NCBI GenBank assembly: GCA_036898135.1
Contig: CM072515.1
Location: 16,277,830 to 16,341,829 of the forward strand
Reading direction: 5' to 3'
Source: Oncomelania hupensis
Taxonomy: Eukaryota > Mollusca > Gastropoda > Littorinimorpha > Pomatiopsidae
Length of the DNA stretch: 64,000 nucleotides
Shown: positions 1 to 10,826 of the stretch, piece after piece
Position numbering within the stretch: position 1 is the first letter of the stretch
Layout: every line of letters begins with the position of its first letter
Translations under genes and position numbers: made by a program
The notes under the pieces: generated by a model
Told to the model about the DNA's origin: nothing
The model's input: only the letters and a program-made list of their open reading frames with translations
Database searches by the model: none

Positions 1-197
1 TTATCGCTGGCTTAACTATTTGTAGCCAGATCCGAGACGCTGCTGTGCGCACGGCATGGCCTGTTGGCGTGGCTAAAAATAGCTAACAGCTGGTGGCTAA
101 AAGTTCACTTTCAGTGAAGGAAGTTTCAGCCGTGTATCGCCTTGTAGTACGTCAAATACCGTGGTACATAACCACAGCATACTGTGACAACACAAAC

Positions 198-3100
198 CTC
201 CGACAGTTCCTGAGCTGACATCTTGGTGCCTGGCTCTGGCATCTGTGCCAGAATCTTGTCATGTGATGATAGTGTTGTCATGCCACTGGCCTCCATCTTG
301 TCACTGGCATTCTTACTCAGGTACTCTTTTGTCTGCACAGGCAAAACAAATGAACAAATGAATGGAAAAAGGGATAGCTCAGTTGGTAGAGCGGCGTGTT
401 GCAAAGGTTGCGGGTTTGATTCCTGGTGGCTCGGACATAAACACTGGCTGTGAGCACTGGCCATCTTACTGTTGCTATTAGTCTGATAGTTGTTTTAGTG
501 TCCAGTTGTCCCTTCACCTCTATTCCCGGGCGTCTAAGATTGTGCTCAGTGGTCTTAATGTCAGACTGTGTGCCCAAGGCAGCAAGTGGGCGCCTAGGTG
601 TTAGGTCCTGTATTGGCCACCACATTAAGCAGCCCTTCAGCTGAAAAAGCGCTATAAAAGAATAATAAAACAAATAAATAATTACAAAAGAGACATATCT
701 TTTGGAATATTTCAGATTCTTTTTTCACTTAGCCCATATCATCAACAGACAGTGGTATGTCACTGTGATGACAATATAAACTGTCTAGCCTATGCAAGCA
801 CGCATTCAACCACCCAGACTTTAAAGATCCTGATTCTCATGTCCTAGACAGGTGAGTGCCAGATACAAATACACACCTTGCAAGAAATAGGTCCTATTCC
901 CTGTCATCCTGGGTGGTGCTGCTCTGCAGCTCCTATGCTTTTACTTGAGGAGGCAACCCAATTTTCACCATCATGGGTGACAAATATTATCCAAAAATAA
1001 ACCTGTTTAGTGTTAATGTATTCTCACTGGTTGATTGCACTCTTGCCTGCAGATTACGCACATTCACAAGTAGCTTATTTCTTTTATATACTTCTTCTCA
1101 CACTGGTGCAACTGACAAAATGTAAGTTTATACACTGAGCAAGAACTCTGCAATACTACACTATGAAAACCTACATGCTGGTCGTCCGAAAGTTTTGACA
1201 AGAGGTTGACCAAAGGATCCAGGTCCCGAACACTGCACAAACAACATGTCATGATTAGTTGTAAGCATAGTCAGAATTCTATGAACCGCTAATCTGCCAT
1301 CATAGACTGGAATCCAGACCCAGTTCCAGACATCACAGAAGTTTAGTAACGCTAAATCCTTTAGGCCTGACAATCTTTAGGCTCTACAACACTATACAGT
1401 GGAACCTCTCACAACGACCCCCCTCTATAACGACTCCCCCGCTACAACGACCCATTTTATTTTAACCGATGTATTTCCTTATATTGCTGTCATCAGTATA
1501 GCGACTCCCTCGCTATAACGTCTAACGACCGATCTTTGCAGACCGTATAGCGACTTTCTCGGCATGACTGCACAATAAAAACTGTCTACGATCTTGTTCA
1601 GCACAGTCAGACAGGTACCTATATGTGAAACGCCAGCCGATAAAGTAATCTTCTATAAGTTTGACGTCATCTTGTAACGTCACATTCTAGATTCTACTCG
1701 TTTGGGGTTTGCATTTCACTTTATTCACATCACGAGCGCGGCACTGAGAAGAAGCAAAGAAAGCGTGATGGGATGATGGAGTCTACAAAGAAAAGAAAAT
1801 TTTTATCTCTGGAAGATCGAGTTAATGTTGTAAACAGACACAAAAAAGGAGAGACTGCCATTTCGATCGCAAAGAGTTTTAAAGTTGGAAAAACACAAAT
1901 TCAAGGAATTATCCGAGACAAAGATGACATTCTTAAAAGGTGGGAAAGTGGTGATAATGCCGATCGTACGCGATCAAAACGGAGGAAGACAACATACTCG
2001 GAAGTAAATGAGAAAGTTTGGGATTGGTTTCTGGATGCTAGAAGAAAGAATATTCCGATCACTGGCAAATTGATTCAAGAAAAGGCCATTATGCTCTCTG
2101 TAAAGACCCCTCTCTATAAAGACCCCTCTCTATAAAGACCGATTTTTGTCAACATTTTCAAGGTCGTTGTAGAGAGGTTCCACTGTATTACAAAACTTGT
2201 AATGCACCACAGCTTAATAGACAGATTGGGGAGATATCTGCTTATTGTGAACCAGTCATCTTCAACAAGACGAGATTAGTGCACACTTTTCAGTAATAAT
2301 AACACTGGATGCTATGATACACGCTTTTCTCTTAAATTAGTACAGCTATCTTTAAACCAACATACATGCTCACATGTTACACACACTCTCACATAAACAA
2401 CAAATGTCACTCAAACATAATTATAGTGCAAAATGCACAGGGATCACAATTACAAGATGGAAAGAAAACTAGTATTGAATTTTTTAAATTCAGAATGGCT
2501 GCATCCAATACCATTATTAAGTGCTCTTTTACTGGTGAGTGGTTCAGCAACAAATCTAAACATTAGGACAAAATTGCTTTTAATATTACCAAAATGTTAT
2601 ATGAAAACTTGGAATCAGAAAATGTTTTAATTGGCTGCCACGTATTGTATTGGTTGTGACGGGCTAGATATTCGATATTCTACCTAATGCAATGTAGTAT
2701 TAAAGAAACACTAACTTTTTGGCTTTAAGTTCATCGTACTTGTCCAGGAATTCAATAGGTGTCTTAGTGGACTCTCCAATCTTTCTCTTAGCGTGATGTG
2801 AAGACACCTGCAAAGAACTCGCCTGTGAATGTACAGTTATTGTCTTGTGATACTTACAATTTAGATTTTAATTGCCATTGACTAGTTGTTATTTTTATAT
2901 ATGAATATGTTTTGTATTGCCACTTTCTCACACCCCCTTTTCATCATGAAATAGTTCTTTCTGCTCAATAAAAGGACTGTGATCACCGTTGAGCAAGTGA
3001 AATGGACATTTTATATCAACCACACAATTTGTGTACACAAATTTGGCCAGCAGACCAGTGCTTTCAGCACCCTCGGAGATAAATTAATTATGGGAGGTCT

Positions 3101-4279
3101 TACATATACTGCTGACAGTAATAAATAGCCAAGCTACGATAGTAAGTTTACTGCTATATGTCTGTAAAAAGATACACAATAACAGTAATACACTGATTTG
3201 TAACAAACAGCAATGTACCTGTGTTGTGATGTAAGGGGTGGTGTTTTTCAGCAGCATTTCAGTGTAAACTTCCTCACCTATGGTGTCCGTTGTCCTCACT
3301 CTGCGGAAAGTATGCAGTGCAATTAAAATAAATCAGTCACTATGCTTTGCTCTTAATAAACACCTATGTAGAAACATATTGTACAGATTTATGAGTCAAG
3401 ATTTCCATGACTTTCTATGCCCAATTTATATTTTTTCAGGACACATGAACTGCTCGACACACACCCACACATAAAAATAAAAACATTCTACAAATACCTC
3501 AAGGTCATTCATTTTATATTTTGCTTTTAGTTCTACATGTTAATTTATTTCATTCTGAATTTTAAGGTCTGCCTTTTTCTCCTTTGCTGACTTTCTCATT
3601 GCATTTAATTTGGCCAGGAAATCAAATAAAAAACCAAGCAACTAATAATTTTTAAAAAAAAAATTCCAATTTATTAAAATTTGCCATGATTCATTGGAAT
3701 TTGCATGACTTTCCAGGCCTGGAAAACCAATTTTTAAATTCCATGACTTCCCAAGCTTGTATAGACCCTGCTGTATACATTTGTATGCACACACAAACGC
3801 ACACGCACTCATGAGCACACTCAGACAAACAATATGCATGCACTCATAGGTGCACAAATGAGTGCTCACCCAAACACAATGTTTCTTAAATCATAAATGT
3901 CATGAAAATAAAGAAGTGTATGTGTGTACAGATCGGTCTAAACTCTTGTTTGAACTTGAACTTGAAAAAGTCAATGAAATAGGCCACTGGCCTTTACATA
4001 GATCCTAAAAACTGCTAGACTTGCATGCGTGGCAATTAGCTAAATCTAGTAGTGGCATCTTGGTTCGTATATCTCCGGGCGGTCCTCCCAGAATACATCC
4101 AGTCTGCTTTTGAAGCAGTCGACAGTGGGGGCTGTAACCACTGTCTCTGGTAGGCTGTTCCATGTGCTGATGGCTCTCTGTGAGAAGTAGTTGCTTCTTA
4201 CATGTAATCTTCATTAAAAATCTCACCCCAAAAGGTTCATCAGTTCGCTGACATGATGATGCACTTTGAACTCACTCAT
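198..4279 (-). CDS. TUBGCP2: TUBGCP2 (gamma-tubulin complex component 2), first five coding exons, partial
   Basis: GCP2 is a core subunit of the gamma-tubulin small and ring complexes that nucleate microtubules at centrosomes and basal bodies. Minus-strand exons: 4227-4279 (ATG at 4279, begins MSEFKVHHHVSELMNLL, donor GTGAGA), 3219-3300 (EEVYTEMLLKNTTPYITTQ), 2716-2807 (PIEFLDKYDELKAK, donor GTTAGT), 1175-1232 (VRDLDPLVNLLSKLSDDQH) and 198-332 (TKEYLSKNASDKM to MSAQELSE). Each has AG and GT borders and the phases join without a break, giving about 140 residues. This matches the GCP2 N-terminus (MSEF, then LLQKN-TPY-TT, then FL-KYDELK-KN-R-LDPLVYLLSKL). The gamma-tubulin-binding GRIP domains lie beyond the left edge. 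Exon 3 could be misread as a last exon because an in-frame stop follows at 2700, but the donor at 2715 restores frame into exon 4. Family identity and the first four exons are secure; exon 5 is slightly less so. Confidence 0.93.
357..680 (+). repeat. tRNA-derived SINE
   Basis: A tRNA-like head has a box A (TAGCTCAGTTGGTAGAGC, 365-382) and a box B-like GGTTTGATTCC (413-423). It is followed by a unique body and a 3' end AGCTGAAAAAGCGCTATA plus an A/T-rich tail. The same 3' module occurs on the minus strand near 23165-23230, which supports a dispersed family. The cloverleaf is degenerate, so this is not a functional tRNA gene. It lies in TUBGCP2 intron 4. Confidence 0.7.
1397..2185 (+). mobile_element. 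Tigger/pogo DNA transposon, internally deleted (789 bp)
   Basis: Terminal inverted repeats start CAGTGGAACCTCTC at 1397 and end with the complement at 2185, with a TA target duplication at 1395-1396 and 2186-2187. The 5' subterminal region repeats TATAACGACT-like units and the 3' side repeats CTCTATAAAGACC, typical of pogo/Tigger ends. The DDE catalytic domain is missing. It lies in TUBGCP2 intron 3. Confidence 0.9.
1773..2135 (+). CDS. Truncated Tigger transposase: CENP-B-type DNA-binding domain only
   Basis: A 120-residue ORF begins MMESTKKRKFLSLEDRV and carries the CENP-B N-terminal helix-turn-helix (about residues 8-60: IAKSFKVGKTQIQGIIRDKD), then the start of the second helix-turn-helix (KVWDWFLDARRKNIPITG). 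Full Tigger transposases continue for some 300 residues into a DDE domain. Here the frame runs from LIQEKA directly into the 3' terminal repeat (KTPLYKDPSL) and stops. It could still bind Tigger ends but cannot catalyse transposition. Whether it is expressed is unknown. Confidence 0.85.
   Translation: MMESTKKRKFLSLEDRVNVVNRHKKGETAISIAKSFKVGKTQIQGIIRDKDDILKRWESGDNADRTRSKRRKTTYSEVNEKVWDWFLDARRKNIPITGKLIQEKAIMLSVKTPLYKDPSL
3945..4215 (-). mobile_element. 5'-truncated LINE, 3' end
   Basis: Read on the minus strand, the segment encodes the extreme C-terminus of a CR1/Jockey-group ORF2 (a broken frame around NYFSQRAISTWNSLPETVV and FKSRLD). It ends in an (AAGTTC)n-like tail near 3945-3965. It lies in TUBGCP2 intron 1, a few bases from the exon 1 donor. 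The 5' junction is approximate. Confidence 0.65.
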
Positions 4280-4793
4280 GGTGCTGGTTTTAAATACCGC
4301 TGCTACAGTCTACACTACGGTCAATTTCTGCACACAGAAAGACAGTTTTGTATTATTTCTAGGGTACTAAACAAAGATCGAACAGTTGTCTCCATCGTTG
4401 TTAGAAATTATGTTTAACCTAAAACAACAAAATAGTCACTTTTAACAAAATATTCACATTAAATTGGGTTGACATATAAATGTCCACGTGTGTGTCGCAG
4501 TCTCAAATTGTTGTAAATTTAGGCTGTACTTGAAGCCAGTTACCCAAAATATTTTGGGGAGCGAAAAAAAAGAGAAAAATTTATTCCAGAAGGTTTTTGC
4601 TCTGAAAATCGGACTTAGCCGGTTTCACTCACGACCGATCGCTCAGCGATCTCCAAGCTGTGTAGTGAATCAGAGTTTTACTTTCACTTTGTGCACATTT
4701 CGTTGTTTTGCACCTTGCACTCTATTAAGGTAACACTTTTTCTTCCTTTCTTTGTTTAAATACTTTGTTAAATCTTTTTTGTACATTGCTGTT

Positions 4794-5723
4794 ATGGCGG
4801 GGAGAAAGTCGGTGAGTGCTAGGAAGAAGAGTCAGGGGGGGTTCAAACCAGAGGAACAAAAAGGTACACTGTTCATATGCCCGAAATGCAATGATTCCAT
4901 TCCTGAAGACGGTGTGGTCCAATGCCACGATTGCAGATATTGGTACCATAAACAGTGCACTACTTTGAGCAAAAGTGAGTTCGCCTTTCTGGCAGATAGT
5001 GGAGATAACATACAGTGGCTATGTGATTTGTGCAAGGACGGGGGAGGGAAGAAACAGACCAACTTGGAGGTAAAGTTGGAATCATTGATTATGAAGATAG
5101 AAAGCATGGAGGCAAAACTGATTAGATTAGAAACAGGATATACAGGGATTACTTTAGAAGAAAAGATTGAGAAGGTGGTTGAAGAAAAGCTAGCAGAGGC
5201 ATTGGATGAAAGACATGAGGTTGATAAGAGGAAATGCAATATCATGGTGTTTGGTCTAACAGAGAGTGATGGGGCAAATGAAAAAGAAAAGATTGAAAAT
5301 GATGTTAACAAAATAAGGAACTTACTCACCAAGATCGACCCCAAGCTCGCCGATGAGCCTATCGAAGATGCCTTTCGTCTTCGATCAAAAGAGCCGGGCA
5401 AACCCAGACTTCTGAAGTTTCGGGTGTGTAATGAAACGGTTCGTGACACTGTAGTGAAAGGCACATACGGCTTAAATAAGAACCGCATTTATTTCAACCC
5501 GGATTTGACACCTCTACAGAGACAGAAAAACAACAGACTGAGACAGGAGTTAGAAACAAAGAAGAAAGAGACTGAAGATGATGACTGGATGATCAGAAAT
5601 GGGAAAATAGTGAGGAAAACACAAAGCAGAGGGGGAGCTGGAGGACAGCCACAGGCCCTAGGGGTTGGGAGAAAGGATCAGTTGGTGGAAAAGAAAGGGG
5701 AGGGGGGACAGAAAAATAACTGA
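4794..5723 (+). CDS. LINE ORF1 protein with PHD finger
   Basis: The start at 4794 (MAGRKSVSARKK) is the first ATG; the open frame extends further 5' only through non-ATG codons. Of 309 residues, about 28-78 form a PHD-type zinc finger (CPKC, VQCHDC, WYHKQC, WLCDLC), as in ORF1 proteins of several CR1/Rex/L2-type LINEs. An acidic coiled coil (about 90-160) follows, then an RRM-like nucleic-acid-binding region starting NIMVFGLTESDG, and a basic C-terminus. The frame is intact. The presumed role is RNA-particle formation and nucleic-acid chaperoning. Confidence 0.88.
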   Translation: MAGRKSVSARKKSQGGFKPEEQKGTLFICPKCNDSIPEDGVVQCHDCRYWYHKQCTTLSKSEFAFLADSGDNIQWLCDLCKDGGGKKQTNLEVKLESLIMKIESMEAKLIRLETGYTGITLEEKIEKVVEEKLAEALDERHEVDKRKCNIMVFGLTESDGANEKEKIENDVNKIRNLLTKIDPKLADEPIEDAFRLRSKEPGKPRLLKFRVCNETVRDTVVKGTYGLNKNRIYFNPDLTPLQRQKNNRLRQELETKKKETEDDDWMIRNGKIVRKTQSRGGAGGQPQALGVGRKDQLVEKKGEGGQKNN

Positions 5724-5798
5724 ATTGACAGTGAAGATGTACATAGTGTAAATAATGATGTTAAATGCAAAGGTGTATATAATGTACAGGATGATATT

Positions 5799-8611
5799 AT
5801 GGTGATATACTCAAATGTAGACAGTCTATTAAATAAAAAGAGTGAGTTACTACAGTTGATAGATGAAAAAGATGCTGCTTTGATTGCACTTACTGAAATT
5901 ATTGCAAAAAATCAAAGCGATGTTACAGAAGCAGAATATAGTATTCCAGGATATGAATGCTTTATGAACAATAAACATAAACTTGGTGTGGCCATTTATG
6001 TCAAAGAAAGTCTGCATGCCCAGCAGTGTATAGAACTAAACAACTCAGATTTTGAAGAAAGTGTTTGGTGTCACTTTAAGTGCCCTGGTGGCCTTAGCGT
6101 TCTACTAGGCTGCATTTAAAGAAGCCCCAGCACTTCAGAAGAAAACACTCAAAAATTATTTGAATTACTGAGATCTGATACCATTCAGAAATTTGATAAA
6201 GTATGTATTATGGGGGACTTCAATTTCCCATCAGTAAATTGGATACTGGGAACAGGCAGTGTGAAAGACTGTGAATTGGTGGAATGTGTCAGGGATGCTT
6301 TCCTGACTCAGATGGTGAGAAATCCTACTCGACGAAGAGAAGGGCAAAAACCGAGTTTAGTGGATCTGATTTTGGTGAACAATGAAGATTTTATTTCAGG
6401 GATAGAGCACTATCCTGGACTGGGTAAGAGTGATCATGATGTGTTGTTGTTTAAACTGCAAGGTTTGGACACTGCACCAGAGGAAGGTAAAAGGAATAAT
6501 TTCAATTTTAAACAAGGTAACTATGATAAGCTCAGGCATACGTTGGCTGAGGTAGACTGGTGTAGTATAAATGGTATAACTACTAAACTAGTGTTGAAGA
6601 AAGCTGGTTGTTAATTAAAACAAATATTATTGCAGCTATGGAGCAGCATATCCCCAGGACAAAAGTTAATGTACAGATGAAACTGAAACCCGTATGGTTC
6701 AGTAAATCCTGCCTAAAGAAAATAAAGAAAAAGTATGACCTTTATAAAAGATACTTAGTGACCCGTGATGGGTTAGACTACCAGCGATATATTAAGGTGC
6801 GAAATAAATGCACAAGAGAGGTGAAAAAAGCTAAAAAGAATTTTGAGAAAAATATTGCAATAAATTGTAAAAATAATCCGAAAGTGTTTTGGAAATATGT
6901 ACGATCTAAAACTAAAGCATCTTCGGGTATCAGCCCACTGGTAAAGGAGGATGGAGATATAGCAGGGAGTGATGCTGATAAAGCAGAGGTATTAAATAAG
7001 TTTTTCTCTAGTGTTTTTACTCAGGAGGATCTAAATAATTTACCATTTTTAGACCTTGCATCTAGATCTGACAATGTTACTTTAACTGAAGTTCTTATAA
7101 CTCTGAAAGCTGTTCAGGAGAAGTTGAGCAAGTTAGATCCAAGTAAGGCTTTTGGCCCAGATGTTATACCGTCCAGAGTCTTAAAAGAAGCAAGTAAAGA
7201 GTTATCAGTACCACTTTGCCAACTTTTTAATAAGTCCTTAGAGGAGGAAGTTGTACCATTGGACTGGAGAAGAGCCAATGTCACCGCCTTATTTAAAAAA
7301 GGCAGTAGAAGTGATGCAGGAAACTATAGACCTGTCAGTTTAACTTGTATTTTATGTAAAGTGCTTGAATCATTTGTCAGAGATGCTATCGTTAACCATA
7401 TGACTCTTTGCTCTCTGTACACGGAATGCCAGCATGGTTTTCGTAAAGGTAGGTCATGTGTGACGCAACTCTTGCAGGTAATGGAAGACTTTACGAAAAT
7501 GTTTGACAGTGGGGAGAGTTTTGATGTGCTTTACTTGGACTTTCGCAAGGCATTTGACTCTGTACCTCATGCAAGACTTTTAGTTAAACTAAAATCTTAC
7601 GGGATCACTGGGCACGTATTACAATGGATTAAGTGCTTTCGGGAAGGAAGAACCCAGCGTGTCAGAGTTGGAAATTATTTCTCAGGTAACGAGCCAGTTC
7701 TGAGTGGTATACCACAAGGCAGTATTTTGGGTCCCATTCTTTTTACAATTTTTATAAACGACTTACCTGACAAAGTATCTAGTAATTGTAGCATTTTTGC
7801 AGATGACACTAAACTATATAATGTGACATCTAAGTGCGATAAATTACAAAAAGATATAGATAGTCTTCTGAGTTGGTCAGATACCTGGCAATTGCATTTT
7901 AATGCATCAAAATGTAACGTACTCCATATGGGTAAGAAAAATCCTGGACATGACTATTTGATGACCACAGGTGACGACAGAGTGACGATTGACCATAATA
8001 GTGTGGAAAAAGATTTTGGGGTTACTTTTGATACAAACCTAAACTTTGATAAACACATAAACAATGCAATTTCCAAGGCTAATAAAATGCTCGGTATCAT
8101 ACGCCGATCTTTTACTTACTTGGATAGTGATACCATAACCCGCCTGTATAAATTGCATGTAAGGCCACATCTTGAATATGCGAATGTGATATGGTTTCCG
8201 TATCTTAAGAAACAGTCATCTGCTTTGGAGAGAGTACAAAGAAGAGCGACTCGGATGATTAAATCGCTGAGACAATTGCCGTACTCAGAGAGATTGAGAG
8301 TTTTGGATTTGCCCTCTCTGAAATTTAGAAGATTGAGAGGTGACCTGATCCAGACTTACAAGATTTTTAATGGGATTGACAACATTGATGTTAACACTTT
8401 GTTTCAGTTAAATACTAACTCTAGAACAAGAAACTCACAGGACAATATTCTTATAAGACATTGCCGCACAAACAAAAGAAAATACTCATTCTCCTACAGA
8501 GTTGCGCCCATATGGAATAAATTGCCAGTTGATACTAAAAGAGCTAACAACCTGAACACTTTTAAAAAATCTTCTGGAAAAGGTAATTTCCATACAGAAA
8601 TCAAAATTTGA
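5799..8611 (+). pseudogene. LINE ORF2 (endonuclease-reverse transcriptase), one stop and one frameshift
   Basis: 5799-6614 encodes the apurinic-like endonuclease (YSNVDSLLNKKSEL, IALTEI, MGDFNFP, KSDHDVLL), interrupted by TAA at 6117-6119 where the family has Tyr before RSPS. A one-base shift near 6588 moves the frame to 6608-8611, which holds the RT (PVSLTC, LDFRKAFDSVPH, GIPQGSILGP, catalytic FADD at about 7797-7808) and the LINE C-terminal region (PHLEYANVIW, SYRVAPIWNKLP). Domain order and motifs fit the CR1/Jockey group. The two lesions make it non-functional. Confidence 0.9.
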
Positions 8612-8835
8612 GTATGATGACTAATTAGCATACTATCTTTAGTATTCCCCTAACAACCGCAAATGGAACCGGACAAGTAAAAATGCCCAAAATAAAAGGG
8701 ACATTCAAAAAGCCGCGAGGCTTATACAAGTCCCTCCAAACTAAACTAAACTAAACTATTGTGAGTCACTCATTGAGTCATTCACATTGTCATTCAATGT
8801 GAATTACATCTCTGAATCTGTGTGAAATATCACAT

Positions 8836-8866
<31 letters not shown>

Positions 8867-8867
8867 A
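8836..8867. repeat. (AGT)n microsatellite
   Basis: About ten AGT units in a row, shortly after the LINE tail. Confidence 0.95.
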
Positions 8868-8972
8868 GGCTGGGTATAGGCTGTGAAGCCTGTGTACGCC
8901 CCATCTTTGTATTATACATTCTTAAAGCAGTCATGGTCATTCGGTGCTAAAATTTTCCTCTCTTCCTTGAAT

Positions 8973-9209
8973 TCAATCGAATTCGTTAAATAGATTAACA
9001 AATTTAGCATTGGCATCAAGCAGATTTTTGAAGATGTTAGTTGAGTGTGCATTTTTAAAATTTGGTGGTAGGTTATTCCAAAAATTAGCAACCCGATAGC
9101 TAAAGCAATATTTCCTTAAGTTAGTATCACATTGTTTAATAAAGACCTTTCCCTCAGCGTTTCTTGTTTTTGAACTGTGTGTACTCTCAAAGAAATAATC
9201 TATTGTCAA
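8973..9209 (-). mobile_element. LINE ORF2 C-terminal fragment
   Basis: A 78-residue minus-strand frame has KYCFSYRVANFWNNLPPNFK, the conserved C-terminal block of CR1/Jockey-type ORF2 proteins; compare SYRVAPIWNKLP in the LINE just upstream. No tail or target duplication was identified, so the edges are approximate. Confidence 0.6.
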
Positions 9210-9459
9210 TCTATTGTCTCTGAAAGTAAGAATTAATAAATATGTGGTACAAATTGCTTACTGTAGAATTGAAAAAAGAACCCTTACGTTTCAAGATGCT
9301 TACAAGATCAATAATGAAATTAAGTATTTTGGCTGTGTTAATCAAAAACAAGTTGATTCCCGCGCCATGTTTGTTACAGAAAAACCGGAAAAGGGCAAAA
9401 GAATAAATGTTTTGTTTCACAACATTAAACCTTTGATTATTTCAAAATAGTGTATACAT

Positions 9460-10725
9460 TTTTGCATTGAAAAAAATAATTCAATTAAACTTTTTGAGTA
9501 AAGTTGAGGTTCTTATGTGCATTTCCGTCTATTTGAATTGTATTGTTTACCGGAAGTTGAGAAGACATAGTACATTTTTTTCGTAGCGACTGTAAACAGT
9601 ATGGCGGGTGCAGCGCAATGAGAAGTTTGAACATGTTTTTCTGTGGTCAGGATTCGTTTTGATGAGCATTCTATTAAATATTTCCATACTTTCATTGCCA
9701 TGGGTGTAAAATTTATAATTATGTAATTGTCAGGTTGTAATTTGTCCAGAAACTATGATTTGTCCAAAGTTTTTCAGGGAAATTTATTGACTGAAACCGA
9801 AGACTGAAGAGAAGCGATATAATACGTGAGATAACTGATTATGAAGAGCTTCTGAAACAGTCCACACGACCTCCTTGCAACTTTACGTCAGTGTATAATC
9901 TGTAATATAAACCGCTAGCTTTCTTAATCATTGTGAGTCGTATAAAGAATCATTTAAGATTAACAATGCAAGATGATGATAGATGGGATACTTGCAATAA
10001 CAAAAACATTGTCAATAGTCGCAGTGTGTAGTTTTATAATACTAGGGGTTAGAGGTGGTAGTGGGAAATTCAGTGCTTATGAAAGTAATAAGAAATGTAC
10101 CCTGCATAAAATAAAAGACTGTGGTGTGGCAACAAGAATACCAGTGGTACTTGGTACAGGAATTGGAAAAATATTGAAAATAAACATTGACAAATACAGA
10201 CGGCCACTGATACACCAGCTGATGTGAATGTCTGCTGTATCTGCAGATATATGCCACTTTTTTATATGTGCAAAACTTTAGAGAGCATGCAGACAAGATT
10301 CAAATACAAAGCAAATTCAGAAAACTTATTTATCAAAATATGGACAACAACTTCAAACACAAAATATCACATCCATTCTGGATGGCTGAGGACCAACTGA
10401 TTCCAGCCTGTCAAAGCCCTTTATAAAGTTTGTTTTTTTTAAGCATCATGATCTGCCTTTTAAAATTTAATCCAGTCATGTTCATCCCAAAGTTTTGGAG
10501 TTTTTCATTTATGTAGATGGATTATCCAAAGCATTCTGAAGAAAAAGAATAAGGCATGTTTGGTACAGCTTTGATTTAGAAAGAAAGAATGATGGGTACG
10601 AGTTAATTTATATTGCGAGTCTGTTTTAGGCAGCTTGTTCTGATACTGTCTGACAGATCTGAAAGAATAAAAATACATGTAACATTGGAGCAAATAATTG
10701 TGCAGTGAATGTTGTTTATTTTGCA
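9460..10725. other. Intergenic sequence upstream of TMEM138
   Basis: No convincing gene or repeat was recognised. It must contain the TMEM138 promoter and any 5' non-coding exon. A strong acceptor (TTATTTTGCAG ending at 10725) precedes about 100 bases of 5' UTR before the TMEM138 ATG, suggesting a spliced 5' UTR. Confidence 0.4.
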
Positions 10726-10826
10726 GGGGTCTTTTGTACCATGAGAACACTGGTTAGTTGTTATTGTTGCCAAGAGGACCAGAAAACACTTGAGTTTCCA
10801 GTGCTGTGAAAGGAAACTCCACCGAG

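Larger units (their letters stand above)
4794..8757 (+). mobile_element. Near full-length non-LTR retrotransposon (CR1/Jockey group)
   Basis: Two consecutive ORFs (PHD-finger ORF1; endonuclease-RT ORF2) are followed by a 3' UTR and a short (AACTA)n tail at 8737-8757. It sits in the interval between the divergent TUBGCP2 and TMEM138 starts. A 5' UTR probably extends upstream of 4794 but its edge and a target-site duplication could not be found. ORF2 has one premature stop and one frameshift, so this copy is inactive. Confidence 0.88.

Noticed and set aside
2700..2715. TUBGCP2 exon 3 as the last exon, ending in KKLVFL and a stop
   Set aside because: The family continues with KN-R-LDPLV, which is supplied exactly by the donor at 2715 and the exon at 1175-1232.
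3490..3625. Minus-strand exon-like coiled-coil segment between TUBGCP2 exons 2 and 1
   Set aside because: It contains an in-frame stop and its phase does not fit the neighbouring exons, which already join correctly.
4832..5488. 218-codon minus-strand ORF opposite LINE ORF1
   Set aside because: Antisense shadow of the PHD-finger ORF1.
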